From positions 5,022,001-5,086,000 of the forward strand of contig NZ_CP162005.1 of NCBI RefSeq assembly GCF_040822065.1: a DNA stretch of 64,000 nucleotides, read 5' to 3'. The position numbers were made by a program, and so were the translations under genes. Below, piece by piece: positions 29,461 through 39,414 of this stretch. A model generated the notes under the pieces. That model made no database searches. It was not told where the DNA came from and saw only the letters and a program-made list of their open reading frames with translations. Each line of letters starts with the position of its first letter. Position 1 is the first letter of the stretch. The DNA is from Pedobacter sp. WC2423 (GTDB lineage Bacteria > Bacteroidota > Bacteroidia > Sphingobacteriales > Sphingobacteriaceae).

Positions 29461-29772
29461 TCTTGTTATAAGCCTTTTTATATATTAATCATGGATTTTA
29501 GCGCCGGGTCTGAAAAGAGTATATAAATCTTTTTGTTTACAGATTCCTTTTCAGGAAAAGACAAGACCCGCTTCCTGAACAGGTACTTATTCTGCTAAAA
29601 TCTGCAACAATCTGACCCTTTCATACGTTGTATAAACACATCCTTGAAATGCTTTAATAATTTACGTTTATACAAGAACATTTTTTGAGCTTAATCTGCT
29701 ATTAAATGGTGTCAGAAAGGCATTATGAAATAATTTTGGTTATCTTTGGTGTTAAACTAAAACACACATATA
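29461..29772. other. Intergenic region between the rRNA operon and the desaturase gene
   Basis: No gene is seen. A -7-like box TATCTTTG lies at 29741-29748, 24 bp before the desaturase ATG, without a clear TTG at -33. The pair cgggtct and agacccg (about 29505 and 29563) could form a weak stem. Confidence 0.4.
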
Positions 29773-30753
29773 ATGAGTTTTTTTGCTGAAAAAAGACGGG
29801 AAGTAATGCTTCACATTGAGCAATATATGCTTGATATGATGGATACTTACCTGAAACCGATTGATACGAATTGGCAGCCAACTGATTTTTTGCCTGTTTC
29901 TACCAGTGATACTTTTATTCAAGACATAAAATCCCTTCGCGAAACTGCAAATGACCTTTCATACGATCTTGTTGCCGTACTAATTGGCGATACTATTACA
30001 GAAGAAGCATTACCAACGTACGAATCATGGTTATCCATGGTCGATGGTATTTCAAGAAATGAACAGGGTGGCTGGATGAAATGGGTACGTCACTGGACTG
30101 CTGAAGAGAACAGACACGGTGATTTGTTAAATAGATATCTTTATTTATCAGGCCGTGTTGATATGCGCCAAATGGAAATCTCTACGCAATATCTTATTGC
30201 TGATGGTTTTGACATTGGTACTGGCCATGACCCTTACCGTAACTTCATTTATACAAGTTTCCAGGAACTTGCAACGAATGTATCTCACCGTAGAGTAGCT
30301 TCTTTAGCTAAAAAAGACGGAGATACTTTACTTTCCAAAATTTGTGGAGTAATTGCATCTGATGAAGCGAGACATGCCAAAGCCTATAAGGACTTTATGT
30401 CTAAAATATTTGAAGTTGATCCTAGTGAAGCTATGATTGCTTTCGAAGATATGATGCGCATGAAAATTGTTATGCCTGCTCACTTCCTGAGAGAAATGGG
30501 AATGAAAATGGGGCAGACTTTTGGCCACTTTACTGATGCTGCACAACGCTTAGGTGTTTATACAGCAGTTGATTATGTGGAGATTATGCAGCAGCTTATT
30601 GTGGAGTGGAAAATTGAAAATATGCAAGACCTGAATGAGGCTGGTGAAAAAGCCCGTGATTATATCATGGCTCTGCCAAGCCGCTTATTACGCGTTGCAG
30701 AAAGAATGAAAACTCCAACAATGGAATATAAATTCAGCTGGATACACGCTTAA
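29773..30753 (+). CDS. Acyl-ACP desaturase (326 aa)
   Basis: A soluble di-iron desaturase of the plant stearoyl-ACP type that introduces a double bond into acyl-ACP. The two iron-binding motifs are present: EENRHG starting near residue 111 and DEARH at 197-201, each in a helix of the ferritin-like bundle. Length fits the family. No membrane helices, unlike the FADS-type desaturases. It is a single gene, convergent with icmF, with a shared hairpin between them. It probably sets membrane unsaturation; the chain position is unknown. Confidence 0.92.
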   Translation: MSFFAEKRREVMLHIEQYMLDMMDTYLKPIDTNWQPTDFLPVSTSDTFIQDIKSLRETANDLSYDLVAVLIGDTITEEALPTYESWLSMVDGISRNEQGGWMKWVRHWTAEENRHGDLLNRYLYLSGRVDMRQMEISTQYLIADGFDIGTGHDPYRNFIYTSFQELATNVSHRRVASLAKKDGDTLLSKICGVIASDEARHAKAYKDFMSKIFEVDPSEAMIAFEDMMRMKIVMPAHFLREMGMKMGQTFGHFTDAAQRLGVYTAVDYVEIMQQLIVEWKIENMQDLNEAGEKARDYIMALPSRLLRVAERMKTPTMEYKFSWIHA

Positions 30754-30808
30754 TACAATATAAAAACAAAAGAATAACTCTGATACTAACCCTAAAAGAA
30801 TAGCTTAT

Positions 30809-30839
30809 AAAAAGCCCGGATAAACCATCCGGGCTTTTC
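30809..30839. terminator. Bidirectional terminator between the desaturase gene and icmF
   Basis: Arms aaagcccggat and atccgggcttt with a 5-nt loop, A-rich before and T-rich after, between two convergent genes. Confidence 0.85.
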
Positions 30840-30853
30840 TTATGGACAGGAAT

Positions 30854-33800
30854 TTACATATTCCTTCTGTACTGTCCACCTACCTCATATAATGCATTGG
30901 AAATCTGTCCAAGTGAACAAATTTTGCAAGCTTCCATTAAGGCTTCAAAGGTATTTCCGCCGGTAACGGCTATCTTTTGTAATTCATTCAATGCTGCTGC
31001 CGTATGGTCAGCGTTTCTTTTCTGGAATTCATCCAGGGCAGCAATCTGAAATTGTTTCTCTTCTTCTGTTGCACGGATAATTTCGCCGGGAACAACTGTT
31101 GGTGAACCATTTTTATTTAAGAATGTATTTACACCTACAATCGGATATTCTCCGTTATGTTTCAAGGTTTCATAATACAAGCTTTCTTCCTGAATCTTAC
31201 CACGCTGATACATAGTTTCCATTGCGCCTAAAACACCACCACGGTCATTGATCCTTTTAAATTCAGCTAATACAGCGTCTTCCACTAAATCTGTGAGGTC
31301 TTCGATGATAAAGGCACCCTGTAATGGATTTTCATTCTTAGCTAATCCCAATTCTCTGTTGATGATGAGTTGAATTGCCATTGCTCTTCTTACTGAATCT
31401 TCTGTAGGTGTGGTAATTGCTTCATCATAAGCATTAGTATGCAGTGAATTACAGTTGTCATAGATGGCATATAAGGCCTGCAATGTAGTCCTGATATCAT
31501 TGAAATCAATTTCCTGTGCGTGCAAGGATCTGCCTGAAGTCTGAATATGATATTTAAGCTTCTGTGAACGATCGTTTCCTTTATACTTGTTCTTGATCGC
31601 CTTTGCCCAGATACGTCTGGCTACGCGGCCTATTACCGCATATTCAGGATCTATTCCATTAGAAAAGAAGAAGGATAGATTAGGCGCAAAATCATCGATA
31701 TGCATGCCTCTGCTCAGGTAGTATTCTACAAAAGTAAACCCGTTACTTAAAGTAAAAGCCAGTTGAGATATTGGATTTGCTCCAGCTTCTGCAATGTGAT
31801 ACCCTGAAATGGAAACAGAATAGAAGTTGCGTACTTTCTCGTCAATGAAATACTTCTGTATATCGCCCATCATTCTCAAGGCAAACTCTGTAGAGAAGAT
31901 ACAGGTATTTTGTGCCTGGTCTTCTTTAAGAATATCTGCCTGAACTGTACCGCGGACAGTACTAATCGCATAGGCACGGATTTTAGCATAAATATCTGCT
32001 GGTAAAACCTGATCACCGGTTACACCCAGCAGCAATAGCCCAAGACCGTTATTGCCTTCTGGCAAAGCACCACTGTAAACAGGTCTTTTAATTTTCTTTT
32101 CCTTATAGATTTGAGCAATCTTCTCGTTAACTTCTTCTAGTAACCCGTTTTCAATGATGTATTTTTCACATTGCTGATCGATAGCCACATTCATAAAGAA
32201 GCCTAACAGCATAGGGGCTGGCCCATTGATCGTCATGGAAACTGAGGTGGAAGAAGCACACAGATCAAAGCCTGAATATAGTTTCTTTGCATCATCCAGT
32301 GTAGCAATACTGACTCCTGAATTCCCTATTTTACCATAAATATCGGGTCTGATGTGTGGATCCTCGCCATAGAGTGTCACCGAGTCAAATGCAGTGGATA
32401 AGCGGTGTGCGGGTTGTCCGAGGGATACATAGTGGAAACGCTTGTTTGTCCTTTCTGGCCCGCCTTCTCCGGCGAACATCCTGGTTGGATCTTCTCCGTC
32501 ACGTTTCAGTGGAAATACACCTGCAGCATAAGGGAATTCACCAGGTACGTTTTCTGTTAATAACCAGCGGAGTATATCTCCCCAGTCTTTATATCCTGGC
32601 AGGGAAACTTTAGGGATTTTAAGCTGAGATAAAGATTCATAAAATAAAGGTTGTTTAATTTCTTTATCCCTGACTTTATAGACAAAGAATTCTTCTTTAT
32701 ATTTTTGAACGGTTTCTGGCCATTCTCTCAATAACCTGCGGCATTGTCCATCTAATTGTTCCTCTAAGTGATTATAGATATCTTTCAGAGATGTTTTTAA
32801 AAGCGCTGTATCTTCTTCTTTTCCTTTCTTTACAGATTTTTCGTCTTCACAAAGTTCCAGAACACCACTCAGCTGATAAAGTTTTCTGGCAATACTACTT
32901 TGAAGATCAACCCATTCATTGTAAGCCTGGCTTGATTCTGCAATTTCTGCCAGGTACCTTGAACGGTCTGGGGGTATGATATAAATTTTTTCTGACTGAC
33001 CTGCTGTCATCAGCATTCTTGCTTTGAAATCTGTTCCTGTACGTTCTTTGATCTTCGCCATCAACGCTGTAAACAGGTTATTCATTCCGGGATCATTGAA
33101 CTGAGAAGCCATCGTACCGAATACCGGAATGGTATCATCTTTTGCTTCAAACAGGTTATGGTTCCTTTTGTATTGTTTGCGGACATCACGCAAAGCATCT
33201 AAAGCTCCGCGTTTATCAAATTTATTGATCGCTACCAGATCAGCAAAATCAAGCATGTCAATTTTCTCCAGTTGTGTTGCCGCACCAAATTCTGGTGTCA
33301 TCACATATAGAGAAACGTCGCAATGTTCTGTAATTTCTGTATCAGACTGGCCAATACCCGAAGTTTCGACAATAATCATGTCATAGCCTGCAGCTTTACA
33401 AATATCAATACTTTCCTGGACGTTGACAGACAATGCTAAGTTTGCTTGTCTTGTGGCCAGTGAACGCATATAAATCCTGGGATTGTTAATGGCATTCATC
33501 CTGATCCGGTCACCTAGTAAAGCTCCGCCTGTTTTTCTCTTAGAGGGGTCAACAGAGATAATTGCCAGTGTTTTATCTTTAACTTCCATCAAAAAACGCC
33601 TCACCAGTTCATCTACCAGCGAAGACTTTCCAGAACCACCAGTACCGGTAATCCCTAATACAGGGGCCTGGCTTTTGCTGGTCAGTACCTTTAATTCATT
33701 GACGAATGCTTGTGCACCTGCAGGATCGTTTTCGGCAACTGTAATTGCAGAAGCAATACTTCTTACCTCTTTGCGGGGAATCATCTCCAATTCGTTGGTA

Positions 33801-34252
33801 ATCGATCTGGTCGTAATGAAATCAGTTTGCTCCAGCATATTATTGATCATTCCCTGTAAGCCCATTGTGCGGCCATCATCAGGAGAATAGATCCGGGTAA
33901 TCCCGTAAGCTTGCAGTTCTGCAATTTCAACAGGCAGAATTACACCACCTCCACCTGCAAATATCTTGATTTTTGCAGCTCCTTTTTCCTGAAGCAGATC
34001 ATACATATATTTGAAATATTCAAGGTGTCCGCCCTGGTAGGAGGTCATTGCTATCCCTTGTACATCTTCCTGAATGGCGCAGTTAACAACTTCCTCTACA
34101 GATCTGTTGTGACCGAGATGGATAACTTCCGCTCCCGAGGATTGCAGAATGCGGCGCATGATATTGATGGTTGCATCATGTCCGTCGAAAAGGGCTGCTG
34201 CTGTTACAAAACGAATTTTATTTTTGGGTACGTAGCTCTTAATTGGTTCCAT
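30854..34252 (-). CDS. icmF: Fused isobutyryl-CoA mutase IcmF (1132 aa)
   Basis: It interconverts isobutyryl-CoA and n-butyryl-CoA (related acyl-CoAs may also be used) with adenosylcobalamin. Three parts in IcmF order: N-terminal B12 domain with DGHD at 23-26 (the cobalt-binding His), a MeaB-like GTPase chaperone with Walker A GTGGSGKS at 203-210 and NKFDKRG, and a C-terminal mutase TIM barrel (about 560 on) with SISGYHIAEAGANPISQLAF. The order B12-GTPase-mutase separates it from methylmalonyl-CoA mutase. It probably serves branched-chain amino acid or fatty acid metabolism. Full length; possibly preceded by a pafA terminator. Confidence 0.95.
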   Translation of the reverse strand: MEPIKSYVPKNKIRFVTAAALFDGHDATINIMRRILQSSGAEVIHLGHNRSVEEVVNCAIQEDVQGIAMTSYQGGHLEYFKYMYDLLQEKGAAKIKIFAGGGGVILPVEIAELQAYGITRIYSPDDGRTMGLQGMINNMLEQTDFITTRSITNELEMIPRKEVRSIASAITVAENDPAGAQAFVNELKVLTSKSQAPVLGITGTGGSGKSSLVDELVRRFLMEVKDKTLAIISVDPSKRKTGGALLGDRIRMNAINNPRIYMRSLATRQANLALSVNVQESIDICKAAGYDMIIVETSGIGQSDTEITEHCDVSLYVMTPEFGAATQLEKIDMLDFADLVAINKFDKRGALDALRDVRKQYKRNHNLFEAKDDTIPVFGTMASQFNDPGMNNLFTALMAKIKERTGTDFKARMLMTAGQSEKIYIIPPDRSRYLAEIAESSQAYNEWVDLQSSIARKLYQLSGVLELCEDEKSVKKGKEEDTALLKTSLKDIYNHLEEQLDGQCRRLLREWPETVQKYKEEFFVYKVRDKEIKQPLFYESLSQLKIPKVSLPGYKDWGDILRWLLTENVPGEFPYAAGVFPLKRDGEDPTRMFAGEGGPERTNKRFHYVSLGQPAHRLSTAFDSVTLYGEDPHIRPDIYGKIGNSGVSIATLDDAKKLYSGFDLCASSTSVSMTINGPAPMLLGFFMNVAIDQQCEKYIIENGLLEEVNEKIAQIYKEKKIKRPVYSGALPEGNNGLGLLLLGVTGDQVLPADIYAKIRAYAISTVRGTVQADILKEDQAQNTCIFSTEFALRMMGDIQKYFIDEKVRNFYSVSISGYHIAEAGANPISQLAFTLSNGFTFVEYYLSRGMHIDDFAPNLSFFFSNGIDPEYAVIGRVARRIWAKAIKNKYKGNDRSQKLKYHIQTSGRSLHAQEIDFNDIRTTLQALYAIYDNCNSLHTNAYDEAITTPTEDSVRRAMAIQLIINRELGLAKNENPLQGAFIIEDLTDLVEDAVLAEFKRINDRGGVLGAMETMYQRGKIQEESLYYETLKHNGEYPIVGVNTFLNKNGSPTVVPGEIIRATEEEKQFQIAALDEFQKRNADHTAAALNELQKIAVTGGNTFEALMEACKICSLGQISNALYEVGGQYRRNM

Positions 34253-34368
34253 TAAAGAAATTATATTTGGTCAGTAAAGTTAATAAAAACTATATAGCAA
34301 GTTTGATTATTGAAAGTCAAAATAATATATAACTGCTGTTTTCATCCCTTTTAAAATGTATCAGGCAC

Positions 34369-34438
34369 AAAAAAAGACAAACCCTGTCTGGACTTACACA
34401 ATTTTCTCAAATTATGAGTGCGGAGAGCGTTTGTCTTG
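34369..34438 (-). terminator. Long-range hairpin after pafA
   Basis: On the minus strand AAGACAAAC and GTTTGTCTT pair across about 48 nt, followed by more T. It lies 6 bp after the pafA stop and ends the envelope operon, though the wide loop makes it a weaker terminator than the others here. Confidence 0.55.
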
Positions 34439-34443
34439 TTATT

Positions 34444-36102
34444 TTATTGGTGCGTAAGCTCTGTAATAGGTTCCCCTACACAGCCGCTTGGCATTTGAAT
34501 ATGAAGCATCGCTGCTATTGTAGCTGCAATATCTGTCATGTGATGTGTTTGATTGGTTTTTCCGGGCTTGACATTCCATCCCATGAAAACAAGCGGGATA
34601 TGCGCATCATATGGATTCCATGCCCCATGTGTAGTCCCTGTTTTTCCACCGTCAAACCAGTTTGGTTGTAAAATGAAATAGACATCTCCGCTGCGACGTG
34701 CATTGTATCCGTTAGTAATCATTTGTTTTTGGATAGTAGTCAATGTACTTTCCGAAATACGGGCTAAATCTACAGCATCAGCAAATCCTTCCAGTGTCCT
34801 TAAGTATTCAATAGAAGCGGATTTCATTGCCGTGAAATCAATCTGTTTGAAATCAGGGTTCTGGTGGTTAAAGATAAGCTGATTGTTCATGGCCAGCAAT
34901 ACAGGCTTTTTGATCTTAAATTTACTTTCCAGATAAGTATTCAAACCGGTTACAATGGCTTTATCATCTACTACGCCACCAGGAAGTTTATTTTCTTTCA
35001 TAAATCCGGGAACATGTGCTGCACCATGATCTGCGGAAAGGAATAAAAGATAATTTCCTTTACCTACTGTTTTATCCAGGTAATTGAAAAAGTCTTCCAG
35101 GTCTTTGTCCAGACGCAGGTAAGTATCTTCTGCTTCAATTGAATTTGGTCCGTACTGGTGACCAACATAATCAGTCGAAGAACAGCTTACTGCTAGGAAA
35201 TCGGTAATCTTATCCTGACCAAGATCTTCTGCTTTGATGGCTACTTTGGCAAGATCAAGTGTGATTGTATTTCCGTAAGGAGTACTTCTGATCATGTCAT
35301 AATTCTTCCCTGTATAAAGTTTTAAAGGATGCGGGAAGGTTGGTGTTTGCTCTCCTCTGGTCTTACCTTCATAGTCTTTATTGTCAGCTGTGCTTTGTAT
35401 ATAGCTTTCCACAGGATAAAGTGTATTCCAGTTTTGCTCATAATATTTGTTGGCCATTTTCAGCTTATTATAATCCTGTACCCATGCTGGAAGCTGAGAC
35501 ATATAATAAGTACTGGTAATCCAGTCGCCGGTTTGCCCGTCATACCAGTAAGCACCATTTGGTGTATGACCAGCCGGAAGGATTGATCCGCGGTCTTTTA
35601 AAGAGATACCGATTACTTTACCTTTGAAATTTGTAGCCAGACGCAGTTCATCTGTAATGGTACTGCTCAGTAAATTTTTAGGCGACATCATCCCTGCTCT
35701 GGTAGTTGAGCCTACAGAAACAACAGCAGTATCTTCTGTACAATAAACGTTTCTGTTTAATTGCGGATCATACCAGTCATTGCCGACAATACCAGTAATT
35801 GCAGGTACAGAACCTGTATAAATGCTGGAGTGTCCAACAGCGGTATAAGTAGGGGTGTAAGGGATGAATGTGTTTTCAGCTGAAAATCCGTCGTTGATCA
35901 GACGTTTGAAACCTCCGTTTGAATATCTGTCATAGTAACGGTAAAGATAGTCCCAGCGCATTTGATCGACAACTAATCCGATCACGAGTTTCGGGCGGTC
36001 AATGGTTGCAGGATAAGTTCCTGTACTTTTTGTTTTTTTCTGTGCTAAAGTCACTGTGCATAAACAACAAAGTGCGGTAAATAACAGGTAAGTTTTCTTC
36101 AT
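34444..36102 (-). CDS. pafA: Alkaline phosphatase PafA (552 aa)
   Basis: A periplasmic phosphomonoesterase typical of Bacteroidota that scavenges phosphate. Signal peptide MKKTYLLFTALCCLCTVTLA. The metal-binding Asp is in GLVVDQMRWDYLYRY, and the nucleophilic Thr lies in PYTPTYTAVGHSSIYTG near residue 85. Later metal ligands occur in SSTDYVGHQYGP and LSADHGAAHVPG. These match the PafA of Elizabethkingia. It follows folC by 47 bp and may be the last gene of the envelope operon. Confidence 0.93.
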   Translation of the reverse strand: MKKTYLLFTALCCLCTVTLAQKKTKSTGTYPATIDRPKLVIGLVVDQMRWDYLYRYYDRYSNGGFKRLINDGFSAENTFIPYTPTYTAVGHSSIYTGSVPAITGIVGNDWYDPQLNRNVYCTEDTAVVSVGSTTRAGMMSPKNLLSSTITDELRLATNFKGKVIGISLKDRGSILPAGHTPNGAYWYDGQTGDWITSTYYMSQLPAWVQDYNKLKMANKYYEQNWNTLYPVESYIQSTADNKDYEGKTRGEQTPTFPHPLKLYTGKNYDMIRSTPYGNTITLDLAKVAIKAEDLGQDKITDFLAVSCSSTDYVGHQYGPNSIEAEDTYLRLDKDLEDFFNYLDKTVGKGNYLLFLSADHGAAHVPGFMKENKLPGGVVDDKAIVTGLNTYLESKFKIKKPVLLAMNNQLIFNHQNPDFKQIDFTAMKSASIEYLRTLEGFADAVDLARISESTLTTIQKQMITNGYNARRSGDVYFILQPNWFDGGKTGTTHGAWNPYDAHIPLVFMGWNVKPGKTNQTHHMTDIAATIAAMLHIQMPSGCVGEPITELTHQ

Positions 36103-36149
36103 CAGATATTAATTACATTATTTTATAGGTTATGAGGCTTGAGTAAGCT

Positions 36150-37436
36150 TTAAAGAACTTCTGCTACGACGAATGTACTTCCGCCAACAAAAATCAGATC
36201 ATCGGTTTCAGCATTCGCTTTAGCTGCGTTCAAAGCTAATGTTACTGTTTCGAAAACAGGGCCTTGTAACATAAATTTTGCCGCTTGTTCTGCCAGTTGA
36301 TGTGCCGGCATTGCTCTTTCCAGATCGGGCTGACAAAAGTAATATTTTGCATTTGCGGGCAGCATTTCCAGTACACTGGTCACGTCTTTATCGCCCAGCA
36401 TTCCAATTACGATATGTAAATTGTGGTATTTGGTTGCATTGATATTTTCCAGTACTTCCTGGATGCCAGCCATATTATGCCCGGTATCACAGATCACTAA
36501 AGGATTCTCCTGCAGGGTTTGCCATCTGCCTTGTAAACCCGTAATCTGAACGGTATTGGCCAGACCGCTGTATACGGCTTCATCAGAGATATCAAAGCCA
36601 TGCTGATTTAAAGTTAATACGGATTGTATTACTGTGAGTACGTTTTTCAGCTGATAGAATCCGCTCAGATCCAATACCAGGTCTTTAAACAGGCAGGTAT
36701 CTTTTTTATACACTGATGTTTTTAGTAACCGGCCCTCGCGCAGGGTATCCTGAACATGGAGTTCAGTATTGGCAAAAATCAGCTCACTTGCTGTTTCTTT
36801 CGCTTCATCTATAAATACCTGTGCAATTTCTTCTTGTCTTTCTCCGATTACAGCGGGCACCCCGGGTTTAATAATCCCTGCTTTCTGACCAGCAATTTCA
36901 AACAAGGTATTGCCTAATAAATTGGTATGGTCAAAGCTGATATTTGTAATGACTGATAACTCCGGATGAATAATATTTGTCGAATCTTTTCTGCCGCCAA
37001 GGCCTACTTCAACGATAGCTACATCAACCTTTTCTGCTTCAAAGTAAGCGAATGCCATCGCAACTGTTACCTCGAAAAAAGAAGGGCTGATAGATTCGAT
37101 CAGGTCTTTTTGCTGTGCGGTAAAGTCAGTGACGAAACGTTCGGTTATCATCCCGCCATTTACTCTGATCCTTTCTCTGAAATCTTTTAAATGCGGAGAG
37201 GTATATAAACCGGTTTTATAACCAGCTTTCTGTAAAATAGCCGCAAGCATATGGGAGGTAGAGCCTTTCCCATTTGTACCGCCTACGTGTATAGTCTTAA
37301 ATTTATCCTGTGGGTTTCCCAGGTTTTCACACATCACAATCGTGTTGTGTAAATCCTTTTTCATTGCTGCTGCACCGATACGGGTAAACATTGGAAGTCT
37401 GCTGTACAGATAGTCCAGGGTTTCTAAATAAGTCAT
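36150..37436 (-). CDS. folC: Bifunctional folylpolyglutamate synthase / dihydrofolate synthase FolC (428 aa)
   Basis: It adds glutamate to dihydropteroate and folates. The ATP-binding loop is GGTNGKGSTSHML at residues 52-64. Also seen: YTSPHLKDFRERIRVNG, IVEVGLGGRKDSTN, ITNISFDHTNLLG, and the C-terminal Mur ligase domain with VICDTGHNMAG and VGGSTFVVAEVL. Full length. It is 43 bp after tonB; the pairing with transport genes appears to be one of position, not of function. Confidence 0.94.
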   Translation of the reverse strand: MTYLETLDYLYSRLPMFTRIGAAAMKKDLHNTIVMCENLGNPQDKFKTIHVGGTNGKGSTSHMLAAILQKAGYKTGLYTSPHLKDFRERIRVNGGMITERFVTDFTAQQKDLIESISPSFFEVTVAMAFAYFEAEKVDVAIVEVGLGGRKDSTNIIHPELSVITNISFDHTNLLGNTLFEIAGQKAGIIKPGVPAVIGERQEEIAQVFIDEAKETASELIFANTELHVQDTLREGRLLKTSVYKKDTCLFKDLVLDLSGFYQLKNVLTVIQSVLTLNQHGFDISDEAVYSGLANTVQITGLQGRWQTLQENPLVICDTGHNMAGIQEVLENINATKYHNLHIVIGMLGDKDVTSVLEMLPANAKYYFCQPDLERAMPAHQLAEQAAKFMLQGPVFETVTLALNAAKANAETDDLIFVGGSTFVVAEVL

Positions 37437-37479
37437 TGAAATGATTTGCTAAGGATATAAAAGTATCAAAGAAACCGGA

Positions 37480-38301
37480 TTATTTCACTTTAAAATTGAA
37501 AACTACCACACCTACCTGCAGATCAGGTGCTGATTCAGATTGGTTGAGACGTGCACCCATTACAGCTGCTTTACATTTTGCCCAAAGGTCTAAATCCTGT
37601 AAAGTCGTTCCTCTCACACCAGGAGTGGCATCAACCACGATCCCTTGTTTATTAATACTGATCCTGACTGCTATTTTACCTGTTTTCTGACCGTTATCCT
37701 GTGGAGTAACCAGGTTGGTAAAACGTCTTAAAGCAATCGGTTTTCCTCCAAAACCAGAACCACCTTCACCATAGTTGTTAGCAAGCGGATCTCCGTTAAC
37801 TGATCCCTGGTTACCTGGTGTAGTTCCGGTTCCATCTCCCTGTCCATTCCCTTTATTGGCTTTACCTTTATAAAGTGCATTCTGATTTACTGCTGGTTTG
37901 GCCGGTTTGTCAACTACCTTGGTTGCAACAGTGGGAGTAGAGGGTTTAGTGTTTTTCTTGGTACTGATACTTACTGCTTCTTCGTTATCCTGGGTCGTGA
38001 TTTCCTTATCTGTACTTTCTACTGATTTAACAGGCGTAACCACTTTTTCAGGAACTACTTTGTCAGGAAGCTGTTTGTTTGCATTAGGATCAGCAGAAGG
38101 TTCTTCAATACTGGTATAATCTGTACCCATCCCCTCTACAGAAGTACCATAATTAACTACCATTCCGCCCATACCTGCTTCTTCAACAGGTTTGAAAGTC
38201 CCGATAGCAATAAAAAAGCTTAATATCAATAAACCAGCCATGATCGCGGTGGATATTGCTAAGGCTTTAGGATAATTATTTTCTTCTTTATGGTAAGTCA
38301 T
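37480..38301 (-). CDS. TonB family energy transducer (273 aa)
   Basis: One N-terminal membrane segment (ALAISTAIMAGLLILSFFIA, residues 14-33), a long Pro/Lys/Thr-rich linker through the periplasm (about 60-150), a Gly-rich part, then a TonB-like C-terminal domain with GKIAVRISINKQGIVVDATP and LWAKCKAAVMGARLN. The usual YP motif of E. coli TonB is absent. It overlaps exbD by one base, so the three form an ExbB-ExbD-TonB complex that transmits proton-motive force to the outer membrane. Confidence 0.88.
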   Translation of the reverse strand: MTYHKEENNYPKALAISTAIMAGLLILSFFIAIGTFKPVEEAGMGGMVVNYGTSVEGMGTDYTSIEEPSADPNANKQLPDKVVPEKVVTPVKSVESTDKEITTQDNEEAVSISTKKNTKPSTPTVATKVVDKPAKPAVNQNALYKGKANKGNGQGDGTGTTPGNQGSVNGDPLANNYGEGGSGFGGKPIALRRFTNLVTPQDNGQKTGKIAVRISINKQGIVVDATPGVRGTTLQDLDLWAKCKAAVMGARLNQSESAPDLQVGVVVFNFKVK

Positions 38302-38702
38302 TATTTTTTTGGTTCTACAGCTAATACAACTTTCAGTTTCAACTGATTGGCTACATCAAACACTGCCATAGTATTCTCGATGGAAACTCCTCTGGCAACA
38401 TACAATACAATTGTCAGATCCGGAGATGCCTTTTGATAGGTTTCAATACTTGCCTTCATCTGATCCAGTGTGACTGGTTGTTTCTCTACAAAATAAGTCA
38501 GATTATCATTGATAGAGACCGTCACTGTTTTCTGGGCAGCAGATTGCTGTCCGGATTCAGAGCGTGGAAGAAGTAGTTTGACAACCTGCGGATTCACTGC
38601 CGCCGAAGCCAGCAGGAAGAACAGCATCAGGAAAAACATGATGTCATTCAGCGCAGAAGTGTGTACCTCAACAGTTCCTTTATTTCTTTTGCGTAGATTC
38701 AT
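38301..38702 (-). CDS. exbD: Biopolymer transporter ExbD (133 aa)
   Basis: One membrane helix with the proton-relay Asp at residue 20 (TSALNDIMFFLMLFFLLASA), then a periplasmic domain (VSINDNLTYFVEKQPVTLDQ). Length and topology match ExbD/TolR. It overlaps exbB and tonB by one base each, so the three are translated together. Confidence 0.92.
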   Translation of the reverse strand: MNLRKRNKGTVEVHTSALNDIMFFLMLFFLLASAAVNPQVVKLLLPRSESGQQSAAQKTVTVSINDNLTYFVEKQPVTLDQMKASIETYQKASPDLTIVLYVARGVSIENTMAVFDVANQLKLKVVLAVEPKK

Positions 38703-39412
38703 TATTTACCTGGTTCCTCTAATAAATCAATAAATTCTAATGCATCGGTTTCCATTCTCAGGATGATTCTTTCTACCATTGCATTCAGGATGTGGTATAA
38801 AACATAAGCGATAATACCTACAATCAGACCTGTTGCTGAAGTAATCATTTTAGTATATAAACCACCAGATATGGTTCCGATTTCAATTGCACCTTTTACA
38901 GATACATCATGGAAAATTGTAATTACCCCGATAATCGTTCCTACGAAACCTAACATGGGTGCAATACCTGCAATAATACCCAGTATACTGATGTTCTTCT
39001 CTAATTTGGAGACTTCCAGTTTACCTACATTTTCAATTGCAGCTTCAATATCCTTGATCGGGCGACCAATACGTCTAAGACCTTTTTCCAGCATACGTCC
39101 TAATGGAGAATTCGTATTTCTGCATAAAGCGGTTGCGTTTTCTAATCTGCCTTCGTGGATATATTGTTTAATCTGAAGCATCAGATTAGATTCTGTTTTA
39201 GAAGATTTTCTGATAGTCAGGTAACGTTCAACGAAGATTACTAAACCAGAAAAAGCAAGAAATGCAAGTGGAAGCATAACCCAGCCACCCTTCATTAATA
39301 AATCAAAGAAGTGGAGTTCCTGAGGTGCAGCAGCTACAGCCTGGTTTGCAGCGTTGGCGGTATCTGTTAAATGGTGTACTGTATCTGTAGCAACCTGTAG
39401 CAAAGTGATCAT
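38702..39412 (-). CDS. exbB: MotA/TolQ/ExbB proton channel family protein (236 aa)
   Basis: Three hydrophobic segments: WVMLPLAFLAFSGLVIFVER near residues 44-63, the GIIAGIAPMLGFVGTIIGVI segment, and ATGLIVGIIAYVLYHILNAM near 193-212. The cytoplasmic loop holds the conserved LGRMLEKGL region, and the family GTVxG motif is seen in VGTIIGVITIF. It forms the proton channel with ExbD. It starts 2 bp after the SPOR-domain gene. Confidence 0.92.
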   Translation of the reverse strand: MITLLQVATDTVHHLTDTANAANQAVAAAPQELHFFDLLMKGGWVMLPLAFLAFSGLVIFVERYLTIRKSSKTESNLMLQIKQYIHEGRLENATALCRNTNSPLGRMLEKGLRRIGRPIKDIEAAIENVGKLEVSKLEKNISILGIIAGIAPMLGFVGTIIGVITIFHDVSVKGAIEIGTISGGLYTKMITSATGLIVGIIAYVLYHILNAMVERIILRMETDALEFIDLLEEPGK

Positions 39413-39414
39413 AT